From NCBI RefSeq assembly GCF_019264485.1, contig NZ_JAHVAA010000014.1, positions 434,001 through 498,000 on the forward strand: a stretch of 64,000 nucleotides of DNA, written 5' to 3'. Below the pieces are notes generated by a model. It was not told the DNA's origin and searched no databases. It worked only from the letters and a program-made list of their open reading frames with translations. This DNA is from Sediminibacterium sp. Its GTDB lineage: Bacteria > Bacteroidota > Bacteroidia > Chitinophagales > Chitinophagaceae. The position numbers were made by a program, and so were the translations under genes. Shown piece after piece: positions 25,321 to 34,615 of this stretch (position 1 is its first letter; each line of letters begins with the position of its first letter).

Positions 25321-27474
25321 ATGAAGCAGTTATTTCTATGGATCAGCCTCTGTCTGACCCAGTTTTTGATGGCTCAATCCGGCTCTGAAGCCATTAAAAT
25401 AACCGATATGCTTAAAATTAACCAGGTGGGCAATGTGAGCATCAGCCCAGATGGCAGTAAAACATTGTTCTCCGTAACCAGTATTGAGCCCGAAGGCGAT
25501 ACCAAATGGGAGTACCGTTATGTAAACAGGTTATACCTGCTTAATAATGATGGTTCCGCTTCTGTTAAAGCCATCACAGGGGGAAGAGAATCGGCCGGAC
25601 AGCCAACCTGGAGCCCCGACAGTAAGCAACTGCTTTTTGTTCGCCCCGTAGATGGCCGGGCGCAATTATTCCTCCTATCCCTCGAAGGTGGTGAGCCCAT
25701 ACAATTAACGCGTTTTAAATACGGTACCGGAAGCCCCCGTTGGAGTCCGGATGGAAAGAAAATCATCTTTTCCGTAAACCTTCGTCTTGAACAGTTGCTA
25801 AATGATGAAGAGCTGAACCCGGGCAAAAAAACACCGGTATGGTCGCTGGAAAAACCAGGGTTTGCTGCAAATGAATTCTTATTAAATAATGCCAAACCCG
25901 ACCCCGATGGTAATACCGAAGAAATCAGGGCTTACCTCAACCTCAATACTGTTGCACAAAAAGCCAAAGTATTCAATAAGCTAAACTTACAGCAGGAAGC
26001 TACCACTTCGGGTGAACTGAACTTTACACATTTCTTTATAATGGATGCAGAGGGCAATACAACACCTAAAGCAATTACACATGGTTTTAACCGTTTCTCC
26101 GGTGTTGAATTTACACCTGATGGACAGCAATTAATTATTACAGGTAATGCAATGCTAACAGAACATCCGGACCGGGTGTTAGAAAATGAAATTTATCTCG
26201 CAAATACCGATGGAAGCAACTTGAAAAAAGTATTGGGTGAGAAAGGAAAGAGCTACAATAACCCCGTAGTATCTCCAGGTGGTAAATGGATGGCTTTTCA
26301 GTTTGGTGGTACCTCATTTGTAAGTGTTCCTTCTCTGGCCATCATGCCATTAAATGGGAAAGCAGCAGATATGGTTATCATTCCGTTCGACAGAAACAAG
26401 GGTGGACTTACCTGGAGTAAAGATGAGCAGTTTATTTACTTCACTGCACAAAGCAATGGTGGCGCCCCTTTATATAGAGCCGATGTAAAAACAAAACAGG
26501 TAAAACAATTATCTGATTATGATGGTGGCATTAACAGTTTCGATATTTATAACGACATGGTCGTGTATAGCAAAACACAGGTGAGTAATCCATCAGAATT
26601 GTACAGCAACAATACAGCCATGCAGAGTGAAAAAAGAGTTACTTCTTTTAATCACAACTGGTTACAACAAAAGAAACTAAGTTTTCCCGAGAAAGCCTCT
26701 TTTGTAAATGAAAAGGGATTAACAGTTGAATATTGGGTAATGAAACCGGCCAATTATGAAGCTGGTAAAAAATATCCCACCATTCTTAATATTCATGGTG
26801 GCCCATCTGCCATGTGGGGTCCTGGTGAAAGTTCTATGTGGCATGAGTTTCAATATTATGCAGCCAAAGGTTATGTGATAGTATATGGTAACCCGAGAGG
26901 ATCGGGCGGTTATGGTGTAGATTTCTTAAGGGCCAATGTAAACGACTGGGGAGCAGGCCCTACATCTGATGTATTGACTTACCTGACAAAAGCAGCAGGC
27001 GCTGGATTTATTGATACGTCAAGACTGGCTGTTACTGGGGGTTCCTATGCCGGCTATCTTGTTGCATGGATCATTGCGCATGACCAGCGTTTTAAAGCCG
27101 CTTGCGCCCAACGGGGTGTATATGAACTCGGCACTTTCTTTGGAGAGGGAAATGCATGGCGCCTGGTGCCTAACTATTTTGGCGGTTATCCATGGGAAGA
27201 AAAAGTAAAACCTGTTCTTGCACGTGAATCACCCATTAATTATGTAGACAGGATTAAAACACCATTTATCATTTTCCATGGAGAAAATGATTTGCGCACT
27301 GGTGTAATACAAAGTGAAATGTTATACAAAAGTCTGAAAGTGCTTGGCAGAACTGTAGAGTACGTAAGACATCCCGGGGGTACACATGAGCTCACCAGAA
27401 GTGGCAATAACAGGCAGCGGATTGATCAGATGTTAAGAACCATTGAATTCTTCGACAGATTCATCAAACACTAA
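25321..27474 (+). CDS. Secreted S9-family prolyl oligopeptidase/acylaminoacyl peptidase
   Basis: The 717 residues start with a signal peptide ending near LMAQ, continue as a beta-propeller (about 30-440), and end with an alpha/beta hydrolase domain. The nucleophile Ser is in TGGSYAGYL near residue 575, the Asp in GENDLRTG near residue 661, and the His in HPGGTHEL near residue 693. GNPRGSGGYG precedes as the oxyanion-side motif. It probably degrades peptides in the periplasm. The length is normal and the gene is intact; it is followed by a long perfect hairpin. Confidence 0.93.
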   Translation: MKQLFLWISLCLTQFLMAQSGSEAIKITDMLKINQVGNVSISPDGSKTLFSVTSIEPEGDTKWEYRYVNRLYLLNNDGSASVKAITGGRESAGQPTWSPDSKQLLFVRPVDGRAQLFLLSLEGGEPIQLTRFKYGTGSPRWSPDGKKIIFSVNLRLEQLLNDEELNPGKKTPVWSLEKPGFAANEFLLNNAKPDPDGNTEEIRAYLNLNTVAQKAKVFNKLNLQQEATTSGELNFTHFFIMDAEGNTTPKAITHGFNRFSGVEFTPDGQQLIITGNAMLTEHPDRVLENEIYLANTDGSNLKKVLGEKGKSYNNPVVSPGGKWMAFQFGGTSFVSVPSLAIMPLNGKAADMVIIPFDRNKGGLTWSKDEQFIYFTAQSNGGAPLYRADVKTKQVKQLSDYDGGINSFDIYNDMVVYSKTQVSNPSELYSNNTAMQSEKRVTSFNHNWLQQKKLSFPEKASFVNEKGLTVEYWVMKPANYEAGKKYPTILNIHGGPSAMWGPGESSMWHEFQYYAAKGYVIVYGNPRGSGGYGVDFLRANVNDWGAGPTSDVLTYLTKAAGAGFIDTSRLAVTGGSYAGYLVAWIIAHDQRFKAACAQRGVYELGTFFGEGNAWRLVPNYFGGYPWEEKVKPVLARESPINYVDRIKTPFIIFHGENDLRTGVIQSEMLYKSLKVLGRTVEYVRHPGGTHELTRSGNNRQRIDQMLRTIEFFDRFIKH

Positions 27475-27481
27475 TCCTCCA

Positions 27482-27520
27482 TTTTTCCCTGCACGGATTT
27501 AAATCCGGTGCAGGGAAAAA
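27482..27520. terminator. Bidirectional terminator between the S9 peptidase and amidase genes
   Basis: TTTTTCCCTGCAC and GTGCAGGGAAAAA pair around GGATTT-AAATCC, itself a palindrome, with one bulged G. It ends directly at the amidase stop codon. Confidence 0.85.
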
Positions 27521-28690
27521 TTATTTTAATGTTTTTAGCCAGTCGACTAATCCAAGATGAATTTTTGTAGCTACATCAGTATGGAATTTTGGACTGATGA
27601 TTTTTTTCTCATCGGCTTCGTTGCTTAAAAATGCTATCTCTACCAATACATTCGGAAAATCGGTAGGCGAATTAAGGGCAAAATTAAAACTGCCGATATT
27701 ACCAAATTCATTCAGTTTCAGTTCCAGCATCCGCTTCAGCACCGCAGTAGTGAGGGGCCTGAAACCAATATGTTTATAATAAGTGCTGGTTCCTCTTACA
27801 CCGGTATTAGCACTGGAATTCAAATGTAAACTGATCAACAAATCGGGCTTCTGTTCCTGCAACCACAATATCCGGTCTTTATTATCAAAAGTGGTATCAT
27901 CAGAACGGGTCATAATGATATGCTTAACTCCTTTCAGTTTCAGGTGTTTCTGAAGCGCTTTAGCAAAACGAAGTGTATAAATTTTCTCCGAAGCTTTTGC
28001 TTTGATTCCCGAGGCACCGGTATTGGTTCCTCCATGACCAGCATCAATAGCAATACGCAAATTTCTTAAGTCAGTTTTTTGGGGTTGGCGACGAACTTTT
28101 ACTACCAATGACCTGCCCATATAACCAATGCTGTAGCCCCAGTGTTGTTGATGCTTAAGTTCGATTGTTAAACGAAAAACATCGTCTTCTGTTTGCTGGT
28201 AATACACATTCTTTACCTCCTTTAATGTTTGTAACTGTGTAATCCAGTTGGTATTACTTTGTACTCCATAAATATCCACCACAATTTTAGACGGATTAAT
28301 TTCCATCCAGCTTTTATAAGGTAGTTTTTCTTCCAGCAGAATACCAACATTATCAGTAGCTGAATCGCCTTTGGCACTAATTGATCCTGTTACATACCAG
28401 GGTTTAAGCTGGTTGAGACTATCTGTTCGTACATATTGCTTTTCTATAAACGCCTGATGAAATTTTGATAATTGTATGAGGTACATTCCTTTAATAGTAT
28501 CCATCACACGTAATGCAATATTTGAATCGATATAACCCAGCTTGGCACCGCCTAACCGGTCTTCGCCCAAACCATATGCCAGTGCAGGCAGTTTTCCGGT
28601 GGAGCGACCAATCCAGGGAGTATAAAAATTAGTCTGGGCATTTGCTGCCAAAACAAAAGCAAAACAGATACAAATGAATGCGGATTTCAT
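27521..28690 (-). CDS. Secreted N-acetylmuramoyl-L-alanine amidase (Amidase_3)
   Basis: A 389-residue enzyme with a signal peptide ending near AANAQ. The N-terminal half (about 20-210) is beta-rich and may bind the wall or regulate. The C-terminal amidase domain has the zinc ligands His in AIDAGHGGTN near residue 220, Glu in SEKIYTLRFA near residue 235, and His in LISLHLNSS near residue 290, plus the catalytic Glu in LVEIAFLSN near residue 355. It cleaves the amide between muramic acid and the peptide stem during cell separation. Confidence 0.9.
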   Translation of the reverse strand: MKSAFICICFAFVLAANAQTNFYTPWIGRSTGKLPALAYGLGEDRLGGAKLGYIDSNIALRVMDTIKGMYLIQLSKFHQAFIEKQYVRTDSLNQLKPWYVTGSISAKGDSATDNVGILLEEKLPYKSWMEINPSKIVVDIYGVQSNTNWITQLQTLKEVKNVYYQQTEDDVFRLTIELKHQQHWGYSIGYMGRSLVVKVRRQPQKTDLRNLRIAIDAGHGGTNTGASGIKAKASEKIYTLRFAKALQKHLKLKGVKHIIMTRSDDTTFDNKDRILWLQEQKPDLLISLHLNSSANTGVRGTSTYYKHIGFRPLTTAVLKRMLELKLNEFGNIGSFNFALNSPTDFPNVLVEIAFLSNEADEKKIISPKFHTDVATKIHLGLVDWLKTLK

Positions 28691-28718
28691 GTGTTCAAAT
28701 TAATATAAATACAAACAA

Positions 28719-28752
28719 AAAGGCCTCACTGTTTTGAAACAATGAGACCTTT
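28719..28752. terminator. Terminator after the acyl-CoA dehydrogenase gene
   Basis: AAAGGCCTCA and TGAGACCTTT pair with one mismatch, flanked by A and T runs. A smaller CGGTAA/TTACCG hairpin at 28808-28823 lies between it and the gene end. The direction of use is uncertain. Confidence 0.65.
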
Positions 28753-28832
28753 GTTTGAGCAAGCAACCGTAAAACAAAGATCAAATATGTGAAATCTTTG
28801 TGAAACCCGGTAATTTTTTACCGCTTTTTTTC

Positions 28833-30623
28833 TTACAAATGATAGCCGTTATCCGATACCAGTTTTTCGCAGATACGACGACGGGCATCTTTGGTATTAA
28901 AGGGTTCTACCTTGGTAAAACGCTTCAGGCCAATATGCATCATTCTCAGTTCATCTCCATCTGCAAAGCTGTTCAGGGCATCTTTACCCGATTTATTGAT
29001 ACGGTCAGCCGCATCATATAGATAAGTCCGCATAATATCGCCCTGTAACTGGGTAGCCGCCGCCCCTTTCTGTTCGGTCAGTTTTATTACACGGAGCAAT
29101 GCACTTTCGGCATTATAGGTTTCAATAGCCATATCGGCAATATTCATCAACACTTCCTGTTCTTTTTCCAACTGCATCATCAGTTTCTGTACGGCCGCAC
29201 CAGCCACCATGAGGATGGCTTTTTTGAAATTGGCTATATACTTCAATTCCTTACTAAACGCCCCTTCCTCTTCCGAACCAAAATCAGGAATACTCATCAG
29301 TTCTTTTTGCACTGCCATTGCAGGACCCATCAGATCCAGTTTACCCTTCATGGCGCGTTTCAGTACCATATCAACCGTAAGCAGGCGGTTAATTTCATTG
29401 GTTCCTTCATAAATTCGGTTGATTCGGCTGTCGCGATAGGCTTTTGAAATCATGTATTCATCACTAAACCCATTACCACCATGTATCTGAACGCCTTCAT
29501 CCACCACATAATCTAGTACCTCACTGCCATATACTTTCAGCATGGCACATTCAATAGCATACTCTTCTGCTGCGCCCAACAGTGCTTCAGCAAAAGTTTT
29601 ACCATTGGCCATCAGTTCATGTTCCTTGTCGTCAATCCATTTCGATGCACGATAGAGTGCACTTTCACACACCCACATACGAATAGCCATTTCAGCCATT
29701 TTATGTTTGATGGCACCAAACTTGGCAATCGAAATCTTAAACTGTTCGCGGGTAATGGCATATTGAATAGATATGGTAGCCGCACGCTTAGATCCACCTA
29801 AAGCTGCTGCACATAATTTCAAACGACCAATATTCAGAATATTAAATGCAATTACATGACCACGGCCTATTTCACCCAACACATTTTCTACGGGTACTTT
29901 ACAATCCTGGAAATACAACTGAACAGTAGAAGAGCCTTTGATACCCATTTTATGTTCTTCAGGCCCCTGTGTAAAACCTTCAAAACCACGCTCTACAATA
30001 AAGCCTGTAAACTTGTCGCCATCAATCTTTGCAAAAACGGTATACACATCAGCAAACCCACCGTTGGTGATCCAGCATTTTTGTCCATTCAGGATATAAT
30101 ATTTTCCATCATCACTGAGTCTGGCTGTGGTTTTAGCACCTAATGCATCACTACCACTATTGGGCTCCGTTAAACCATAAGCTCCTTTCCATTCGCCGCT
30201 GGCCAGTTTGGGAATATATTTCTGCTTTTGTTCCTCTGTTCCAAAATATAAAATGGGCAATGAACCAATACCTGTATGAGCCGCTACTGCAACGGAAAAA
30301 GAATGGCCACCACCCAAACCTTCATTTACAATGGTAGACGTAATAAAATCTTTTCCCAGTCCGCCGTATTGCTCGGGGAAGGAAGTTGATAACAGCCCCT
30401 GTTCACCGGCTTTCTCCAGCAAAGAAGGCATAAGACCAGTTTCCAGTTTATCGATACGATCAATAATCGGTAATACTTCTGCATCCAGGAACTGGGTACA
30501 CATATCCATCACCATATGCTGCTCCTCGTTGAAATCTTCTGGTATAAAAGTTTCAAACGGATTGCTCTCTTTAATGAGCCACTCACCACCCTGAAGGGCT
30601 TTCGCCTGTTTTGTTGTTTCCAT
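28833..30623 (-). CDS. Long-form acyl-CoA dehydrogenase
   Basis: A 596-residue flavoprotein of the acyl-CoA dehydrogenase superfamily, with an extra C-terminal helical domain of about 150 residues, as found in the long Bacteroidota FadE-type proteins. YGLTEPNSGSDA near residue 150 is the FAD/substrate motif, CWITNGG follows, and EGTNEINRLL near residue 405 is the conserved end of the core; the glutamate of YEGTNE is placed as catalytic base. Its substrate is probably a fatty acyl-CoA. The gene is preceded by a half-site like the paaA operator and by marR on the same strand. Confidence 0.9.
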   Translation of the reverse strand: METTKQAKALQGGEWLIKESNPFETFIPEDFNEEQHMVMDMCTQFLDAEVLPIIDRIDKLETGLMPSLLEKAGEQGLLSTSFPEQYGGLGKDFITSTIVNEGLGGGHSFSVAVAAHTGIGSLPILYFGTEEQKQKYIPKLASGEWKGAYGLTEPNSGSDALGAKTTARLSDDGKYYILNGQKCWITNGGFADVYTVFAKIDGDKFTGFIVERGFEGFTQGPEEHKMGIKGSSTVQLYFQDCKVPVENVLGEIGRGHVIAFNILNIGRLKLCAAALGGSKRAATISIQYAITREQFKISIAKFGAIKHKMAEMAIRMWVCESALYRASKWIDDKEHELMANGKTFAEALLGAAEEYAIECAMLKVYGSEVLDYVVDEGVQIHGGNGFSDEYMISKAYRDSRINRIYEGTNEINRLLTVDMVLKRAMKGKLDLMGPAMAVQKELMSIPDFGSEEEGAFSKELKYIANFKKAILMVAGAAVQKLMMQLEKEQEVLMNIADMAIETYNAESALLRVIKLTEQKGAAATQLQGDIMRTYLYDAADRINKSGKDALNSFADGDELRMMHIGLKRFTKVEPFNTKDARRRICEKLVSDNGYHL

Positions 30624-30654
30624 GGAAGTTTGTATTTGTTAGTTAATTAATGAT

Positions 30655-30700
30655 TTGAAGTAGTTAATGGTCTATGGACCATTGACCATTGACTTGCACC
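30655..30700. repeat. ATGGTCTATGGACCAT-type word repeat
   Basis: AATGGTC-TATG-GACCATT forms a perfect 7-bp-arm hairpin (about 30668-30685) and is followed by more GACCATTGAC text. It lies between marR and the acyl-CoA dehydrogenase gene. Confidence 0.55.
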
Positions 30701-31141
30701 CTAAGTTAAATTATCATACACGCGCTGAAACACCGATTTCACTGTTTCAATCTCCTCTTTGTTCACTCCTATCAATGCTTCACTCATGGTTTGATTGGCC
30801 AGATCGATCGTCAAATCCTGTAATCCTTTTGCTGTTTCTGTTAAACAAACCAGGTTTATTCTTCTGTCTTCTTTAGAAGCCGTACGTTTTACCAGTTTCT
30901 GTTTTTCGAGGTTATCAATCAGCCTTGTAATACTGGGCTTATCGCGGAAAGTACGGTTACATAATTCCTGCTGACTCAAACAATCTTCTTTCCACAGATG
31001 ATACAATACACTCCATTGTTCAATGGTAATTTCGAGACCCGCCTGTCTGAAATTTTTCTGTAACCTTCTGGCAACAGCAGTAGATGCCATCCCATTGATT
31101 ACACTGTATAATTCCCCTCTTTTGAATTGGTTGTTTGGCAT
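30701..31141 (-). CDS. MarR-family transcriptional regulator
   Basis: I start at the ATG at 31141 (MPNNQFKRGE), giving 146 residues. The longer frame would begin upstream of the operator and read through it. The winged-helix core is visible: SQQELCNRTFRDKPSITRLI as recognition helix near residues 70-90, then LVKRTASKEDRRINLVCLTE as wing. The family binds small ligands or aromatic acids and represses its own gene. The perfect inverted repeat at 31146-31161, only 4 bp from the start, is a fitting autoregulatory operator and could also control the divergent hydrolase. Confidence 0.9.
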   Translation of the reverse strand: MPNNQFKRGELYSVINGMASTAVARRLQKNFRQAGLEITIEQWSVLYHLWKEDCLSQQELCNRTFRDKPSITRLIDNLEKQKLVKRTASKEDRRINLVCLTETAKGLQDLTIDLANQTMSEALIGVNKEEIETVKSVFQRVYDNLT

Positions 31142-31145
31142 ATAG

Positions 31146-31161
31146 TTAGTTATGCAACTAA
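31146..31161. promoter_or_regulatory. MarR operator
   Basis: TTAGTT-ATGC-AACTAA is a perfect 16-bp inverted repeat, with the TAGTTnnnnAACTA form known for MarR-type sites. It lies between marR and the divergent hydrolase gene. Confidence 0.75.
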
Positions 31162-31215
31162 TTTCAAAGTAAATTCGTTTCTTTGACATTGCCAAGAATA
31201 AAACCTTAAAATTCC

Positions 31216-32019
31216 TTGTCAGCACAGCTTTTTATAGAATACGAAGGTTCAAAGCTCTATTACCATCGCTTTGGCGTTGGTAATCAATGGTTATTCTGTT
31301 TTCATGGCTATGGAGAAGAAGGTGAAAAGTTTCTCCTGCTGAAAGATTTGTGGCAAACACATACGATCATCGCCTTTGATATGCCGTTTCATGGCAAAAC
31401 CCACTGGACCGGCCCTTTACTACTGGAGCCAACTGTTTTAATGACTATAATACAGTTGATTGCTCCGGCCGGCAAATCAATTCAGTTAATGGGTTATAGC
31501 ATGGGTGGAAGGGTTTGTATGCGTTTACTGGAAATGTACCCACAACAAATAAGCCACCTCATTCTGGTCGCCCCAGACGGATTACATAAAAATCCCTGGC
31601 AGAAATTTTCAACACAAACATGGGTAGGAAATATACTTTTCAGGTTTACCATGCGATATCCCGGATGGATGTTTGCCATGATGGCACTAACCACCAGACT
31701 TGGTTTATTTAATAAAAGTATCAGCAGGTTTGCACATCATTACCTCGATGATGCGGAAGAAAGAGAAAAATTATACAAAAGATGGACCACCATGCGAAAA
31801 TTTCGTCCTTCACTCAATAGACTGAAAAAAATCATTGCAACTCATAAGGTAAAAGTTCATTTGTTGTTTGGAAAATATGACCGGGTTATCCTGTCAAAAC
31901 ATGGTTTCCGGTTACAGAAAGGGCTGGAACACCTCATTACCGTAGAAGAACTTGAAGCTGGTCACCACCTGTTACAGGAAAAATACAAACCGAACCTGTT
32001 AAAGATGATTACTGACTAA
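31216..32019 (+). CDS. Alpha/beta hydrolase
   Basis: A 267-residue alpha/beta hydrolase. The oxyanion motif is FCFHGYGEEG near residue 28, the nucleophile is Ser in MGYSMGGR near residue 95, and the catalytic His may be in AGHHLL near residue 250, with an Asp in FGKYDRVI. The start is a TTG at 31216, as no ATG lies near the family N terminus. It faces marR, and the operator lies between them. Substrate unknown; related proteins include acyl esterases. Confidence 0.8.
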   Translation: MSAQLFIEYEGSKLYYHRFGVGNQWLFCFHGYGEEGEKFLLLKDLWQTHTIIAFDMPFHGKTHWTGPLLLEPTVLMTIIQLIAPAGKSIQLMGYSMGGRVCMRLLEMYPQQISHLILVAPDGLHKNPWQKFSTQTWVGNILFRFTMRYPGWMFAMMALTTRLGLFNKSISRFAHHYLDDAEEREKLYKRWTTMRKFRPSLNRLKKIIATHKVKVHLLFGKYDRVILSKHGFRLQKGLEHLITVEELEAGHHLLQEKYKPNLLKMITD

Positions 32020-32057
32020 GCTGCTACTATATAAACATAAATAAGTTTCTTTGTCAC

Positions 32058-33206
32058 ATGTATCCCGCCGGACTCTTCCTCACCATCTTGCTGGTATTGG
32101 CCTATTGCTGGCTGATTCTTCAGTACAGGAAATGGTTCCGTCGTTTACAGCCATTTAAACCTGACGGTAATATTTCACCGCTTACTTCTTTTTCCATCAT
32201 CATACCTGCACGCAATGAGGCAGCCGGTATAGCAGATGTTATCAGAACCATACTCAACAGCAGTTATCCCTCGGCGCTTATTGAATTAATTGTAGTGAAC
32301 GATCATTCAACCGACGCAACGGTTGAAATTGTTCAACAACTTCAGCAAGAGTATTCCAACCTGCAGCTTATTCACCTCGAAGCACACCTCGACGGCAACC
32401 CGATGAATGCGTATAAAAAGAAAGCCATTGAAGTAGCCATCAGCAAAAGTAAAGGTGAATGGATTATTACAACCGATGCCGATTGTAATGCACCCGCTCA
32501 ATGGTTGCATTTATACGATGCCTATATTCAGCAGCAGCGGCCCGTATTCGTAGCGGCACCGGTAATGTTTACACATAAAAAAGGCATCTTATCGTTATTC
32601 CAGTTACTCGATTTTATGAGCTTGCAGGGCATTACTGCAGCCGCTGTTTCTGCAGGTTATCATACCATCTGCAATGGCGCAAACCTTGCTTACAGAAAAG
32701 AAGTATTTTATGAAGTAGGACAGTTCAAGGGTATTGATGAACTGGCAAGTGGGGATGATATGTTACTGATGTTCAAAATCAAACAAAGATATCCTGACAG
32801 GCTAGGATACCTCTTTCACCAGGGTGCTATTGTAACCACAGCACCCATGCACAACTGGTCTGCTTTTATTAACCAGCGTATTCGTTGGGCCAGCAAGGCC
32901 GATCGGTATGATGATAAAAGTGTTTTCCGCATTCTTGCACTTGTATATGCAGTAAATCTTGCGTTATTAATTTTACTACCGGTGAATCTTTTTATTAGCG
33001 GTGAAATAGCACATTGGTTAACACTGATGTTGGTTAAAACAGTTGTTGAACTTTCTTTTATGCGTTCCGTAGCTCGTTTTTATAGCCAGCAGGACACTTT
33101 GTTATATTTTCCATTCATGCAACCGCTGCATCTTATATATACAGTAGTTGCCGGATGGCTGGGCAAATTCGGAACTTATCAATGGAAGGGGAGACAGGTA
33201 AAATAA
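32058..33206 (+). CDS. Membrane-bound family 2 glycosyltransferase
   Basis: A 382-residue GT-A enzyme: one N-terminal helix (about 5-22), catalytic domain with SIIIPARNEAAGI near residue 48, VVNDHSTD near residue 80, TTDADC near residue 140 (the metal-binding DxD region) and QRIRWASK near residue 280 (the QxxRW motif), then about three C-terminal helices. This is the pattern of processive or lipid-linked glycosyltransferases. It follows the hydrolase by 38 bp. The sugar and acceptor are not evident. Confidence 0.88.
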   Translation: MYPAGLFLTILLVLAYCWLILQYRKWFRRLQPFKPDGNISPLTSFSIIIPARNEAAGIADVIRTILNSSYPSALIELIVVNDHSTDATVEIVQQLQQEYSNLQLIHLEAHLDGNPMNAYKKKAIEVAISKSKGEWIITTDADCNAPAQWLHLYDAYIQQQRPVFVAAPVMFTHKKGILSLFQLLDFMSLQGITAAAVSAGYHTICNGANLAYRKEVFYEVGQFKGIDELASGDDMLLMFKIKQRYPDRLGYLFHQGAIVTTAPMHNWSAFINQRIRWASKADRYDDKSVFRILALVYAVNLALLILLPVNLFISGEIAHWLTLMLVKTVVELSFMRSVARFYSQQDTLLYFPFMQPLHLIYTVVAGWLGKFGTYQWKGRQVK

Positions 33207-33215
33207 AGCGATTGT

Positions 33216-33314
33216 TTAGTGGTTTTTCGATTCTTTTCGTTCGGGCCACCAGGAGTATAAGATCATGAGTACAAAGCCTAACAGGAGAAAACAATATTTA
33301 ATAAAATTCCACAT
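33216..33314 (-). CDS. Candidate 32-residue single-helix membrane protein
   Basis: A short minus-strand frame from ATG 33314 to TAA 33216 encodes a hydrophobic segment (FLLLGFVLMILYSWW) preceded by a few polar residues and followed by PERKESKNH, a basic and polar tail. The composition is what a small membrane protein would have. It lies in the spacer after the glycosyltransferase gene. I see no convincing promoter and cannot compare it with relatives. Confidence 0.35.
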   Translation of the reverse strand: MWNFIKYCFLLLGFVLMILYSWWPERKESKNH

Positions 33315-33349
33315 AAATAATATTCTACATAAATGATACCAATACAGTG

Positions 33350-33376
33350 AAAACGTTTATCCGGCAGGATCGTTTT
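33350..33376 (+). terminator. Candidate terminator after the glycosyltransferase gene
   Basis: AAAACG and CGTTTT flank ATCC-GGCA-GGAT to give a stem with a small internal loop, followed by a short T-run. Confidence 0.5.
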
Positions 33377-33430
33377 TCGGTAAATATTCATTTCCAATCG
33401 GTGATTCGTATAAATCAGTAATTTCCCACA

Positions 33431-34516
33431 GTGACTACCACCCTTAATACGTTATCTACTTTCAAGAGGTTGCTCCGTAACAAAGGGGCTGCATTTGGAT
33501 TGATACTGATTCTGCTTAGTTTGCTGCTTGCAGTAGCTGGTTATTTTCTTGCCCCCGATTCTTCCCCTAATGCCAATCGTATGATTCCTGAAATAGGCAG
33601 TAAAAAACCGGGGTATGAAGTACAGTTACTTCGTATAAATCGCGAAAAAATAACAGGGGCCTCCTCTTTTTTTTCGAGGCTGATCAGGGGTGTAGAAGAT
33701 AAATGGCAATATATTCCTGTACAATCATACCAGGTACAAAAAGATAGTATAATCTATCAACGTATTGTAGATGATCCTATTACGGAAAGAAAAGCAGTAC
33801 TGCTTCGTTACACGGCACCTGAACCGGTAAAAAAAGTAAAGTTTTACTTAGGTACAGACAAATTTGGAAGAGATATTTTAAGCCGTCTTATTATTGGCGT
33901 AAGGGTGAGTCTTGCAGTAGGTATAATTGCGGTAATCATTTCGCTTACAATCGGCATCACCCTTGGTGCCATGGCCGGGTATTTCAAGGGGAGAACCGAC
34001 GGTATCATTATGTGGTTCCTGAATGTTATCTGGAGCATCCCCACATTATTACTTGTTTTTGCCATTACACTGGTACTCGGAAAAGGATTCTGGCAGGTAT
34101 TTATTGCCGTTGGACTCACCATGTGGGTGAATGTGGCCCGATTGGTGCGCGGACAGGTGATGGCCATTCGCGAACTGGAATATGTAGAAGCAACAAGGGT
34201 ACTTGGTTATTCTAATATGCGAACCATCATCAAACATATACTTCCTAATATTCTGGGACCCGTAATGGTAATTGCTGCCAGTAATTTTGCATCTGCTATT
34301 GTAATAGAAGCAGGTTTAAGTTTTTTAGGAGTAGGTGTACAACCCCCGCAACCCAGTTGGGGACTGATGATCAAGGAAAACTATAATTTCATCATCACCA
34401 ATAATCCCATGCTCGCCCTCGCCCCCGGCATTGCCATTATGTTACTGGTACTGGCATTTAATTTATTAGGTAATGGCTTGAGAGATGCATTGAATGTGAG
34501 GGATGAGAGAGCGTGA
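33431..34516 (+). CDS. OppC/DppC-type ABC transporter permease with a periplasmic insertion
   Basis: The 361 residues start at GTG 33431. After the first helix there is an insertion of about 80-90 residues (about 44-132), probably periplasmic, before the typical YLGTDKFGRDILSRLIIGVR motif that opens the permease core. The remaining helices contain LSFLGVGVQPPQPSWG, a conserved end-of-core motif. Family members import peptides or nickel, or export, with a second permease, ATPases and a binding protein. None of these partners is adjacent. The last codons merge with GTGAATAGTGAA repeat text. Confidence 0.88.
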   Translation: MTTTLNTLSTFKRLLRNKGAAFGLILILLSLLLAVAGYFLAPDSSPNANRMIPEIGSKKPGYEVQLLRINREKITGASSFFSRLIRGVEDKWQYIPVQSYQVQKDSIIYQRIVDDPITERKAVLLRYTAPEPVKKVKFYLGTDKFGRDILSRLIIGVRVSLAVGIIAVIISLTIGITLGAMAGYFKGRTDGIIMWFLNVIWSIPTLLLVFAITLVLGKGFWQVFIAVGLTMWVNVARLVRGQVMAIRELEYVEATRVLGYSNMRTIIKHILPNILGPVMVIAASNFASAIVIEAGLSFLGVGVQPPQPSWGLMIKENYNFIITNNPMLALAPGIAIMLLVLAFNLLGNGLRDALNVRDERA

Positions 34517-34517
34517 G

Positions 34518-34614
34518 GCGTGAATAGTGAATAGTGAATAGTGAAACTCCGAAATTAAAGCACAGCCTAAAAGTATTATACAAGTTTTGTCATTTCACTA
34601 TTCATTATTCACGC
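34518..34614. repeat. GTGAATA hairpin repeat between convergent genes
   Basis: The left arm 34518-34538 and right arm 34594-34614 are 21 nt with one mismatch, built of GTGAATA words. The left side directly follows the permease TGA, and the right side directly abuts the TGA of the convergent O-antigen ligase. Confidence 0.8.
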
Positions 34615-34615
34615 T

